DNA from: Aureivirga sp. CE67
GTDB taxonomy: Bacteria; Bacteroidota; Bacteroidia; Flavobacteriales; Flavobacteriaceae
Assembly: GCF_015767245.1 (NCBI RefSeq)
Contig: NZ_JADOTV010000005.1
Span: 1-64,000 of the forward strand
Reading direction: 5' to 3'
Length of the DNA: 64,000 bases
Shown here: positions 63,653 through 64,000 of the stretch, in pieces
How positions within the stretch are numbered: the stretch's first letter is position 1
Layout: every line of letters begins with the position of its first letter
Program-made: the position numbers and the translations under genes
The notes under the pieces: model-generated
The model's database searches: none
What the model was told of the DNA's origin: nothing
Seen by the model: the letters and a program-made list of their open reading frames with translations, nothing else

Positions 63653-63723
63653 CCTCTCAAGAGGGGAACTTATTGATTTATAGATTTTAATACAAAATAA
63701 AGCTTACTAATATCAATTAAAAT

Positions 63724-63762
63724 AAAAAGAGATTACCCTTTGATAGAATAATCTCTTTTTTA
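63724..63762. terminator. Bidirectional terminator before the Nudix-type gene
   Basis: AAAAAGAGATTA and TAATCTCTTTTT form a perfect stem around 13 bases between convergent genes. Confidence 0.8.
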
Positions 63763-63782
63763 ATATGGTTTAAAAATGAATT

Positions 63783-64000
63783 TTATTTAATCTCGAAAAC
63801 AAATCCACTTTCTAAAAGTTCGAAATATTTTTCACGTTTAAAAGCAAACAAACTTGCAGGTCTTCCACGTCCTTCGCTTACTTTTTCGTTTAATTCTTCT
63901 AAAATATTAAAACTTAAAATCTTTTTTCTGAAATTTCTTCTATCGATACTTTTTTCTAAAATTGTAGTATAAAGTTTCTCTAGATCTGAAAATAAGAATT
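63783..64000 (-). CDS. Nudix/NrtR-type transcriptional regulator, C-terminal part (cut by window edge)
   Basis: Only the last 72 residues are in the window; the gene continues past 64000. The visible part, SIDRRNFRKKILSFNILEEL, then EGRGRPASLFAFKREKYFELL and a final FVFEIK, matches the winged-helix C-terminal domain of Nudix-related regulators (NrtR/AraR group) common in flavobacteria. The N-terminal Nudix domain would lie outside. Such proteins sense ADP-ribose or sugar derivatives and repress cofactor or sugar genes; the target here cannot be seen. The stop TAA (63783-63785) lies 21 bases from a terminator. Confidence 0.75.
   Translation of the reverse strand, partial: FLFSDLEKLYTTILEKSIDRRNFRKKILSFNILEELNEKVSEGRGRPASLFAFKREKYFELLESGFVFEIK

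Larger units (their letters stand above)
63440..63782. other. Gene-free region with palindrome, MITE-like insertion and terminator
   Basis: About 340 bases between convergent genes. It holds the interrupted CCCCTCTCAAGAGGGG palindrome with flank (63476-63667), the 155-bp element at 63498-63652 and the terminator hairpin at 63724-63762. I see no gene. Confidence 0.7.

Noticed and set aside
1-64000. CRISPR array, prophage, integrative element or toxin-antitoxin pair
   Set aside because: No regularly spaced repeats, phage structural genes, integrase, or paired small toxin/antitoxin genes were found.

Overview
The window is a piece of chromosome from a member of the Bacteroidota, most probably a flavobacterium (Flavobacteriia); the genus cannot be told from the sequence alone. 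It is AT-rich. Several intergenic regions carry the Bacteroidota-type promoter (TTG about 19 bases before TAnnTTTG). Other markers are a type IX secretion (T9SS) C-terminal sorting domain, lipoproteins with acidic residues just after the lipobox cysteine, an OlsF-type aminolipid synthase, a complete Bat operon and a three-gene succinate dehydrogenase of the Bacteroidota kind. Nearly all genes look intact. I see no prophage, CRISPR array or complete insertion sequence.

Layout. 1-512: two tandem leftward promoters, probably for a stable-RNA operon outside the window, then dispersed repeats. 513-8637 (minus): an exported protein, a glycosyltransferase, purD, and a surface-polysaccharide block (initiating phosphoglycosyltransferase, GT2, O-antigen polymerase/ligase, GT4, hexapeptide acyltransferase). 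8808-9635: a divergent 2OG-Fe(II) oxygenase. 9727-14801 (minus): small outer-membrane protein, PlsC, OlsF-like synthase, aspartokinase, GNAT. 14868-18362 (plus): class I fructose-bisphosphatase, a small membrane protein, a lipoprotein, a hemolysin III/PAQR protein. 18510-20444 (minus): DNA polymerase IV and a methyltransferase. 20898-23705: a large T9SS cargo protein. 23929-29872: a PhoR/PhoB-like two-component pair divergent from a TonB-dependent receptor and a surface lipoprotein. 30033-35203 (plus): folB, tRNA-Cys, an MBL hydrolase, a subtilisin-like lipoprotein and an M1 peptidase. 35284-46983 (minus): sdhCAB; lpxH, ctpA, dCMP deaminase and hupE; queD, a small membrane protein, enoyl-CoA hydratase, MATE, HAD and an epimerase. 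47397-51739: tyrS, recA (minus), POT transporter. 51809-60808 (minus): moxR, DUF58, BatD-like, batA-batE. 61165-64000: aldo/keto reductase, a 7-TM-like protein, a small MITE-like insertion and the end of a Nudix/NrtR-type regulator.

The genes mainly serve envelope biology (polysaccharide, aminolipid, lipid A, outer-membrane uptake, secreted protein) and central metabolism.

The most interesting signals are not genes. First, TTAAC direct repeats with 11-base period lie upstream of both the TonB receptor and its lipoprotein, next to the PhoB-like regulator, suggesting a local phosphate-type regulon. Second, a 155-bp MITE-like element with 16-bp terminal inverted repeats and an 11-bp target duplication has landed inside a palindromic intergenic repeat. 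Third, a four-copy dispersed repeat of about 130-175 bp, always intergenic, may be a mobile element or a structured RNA.
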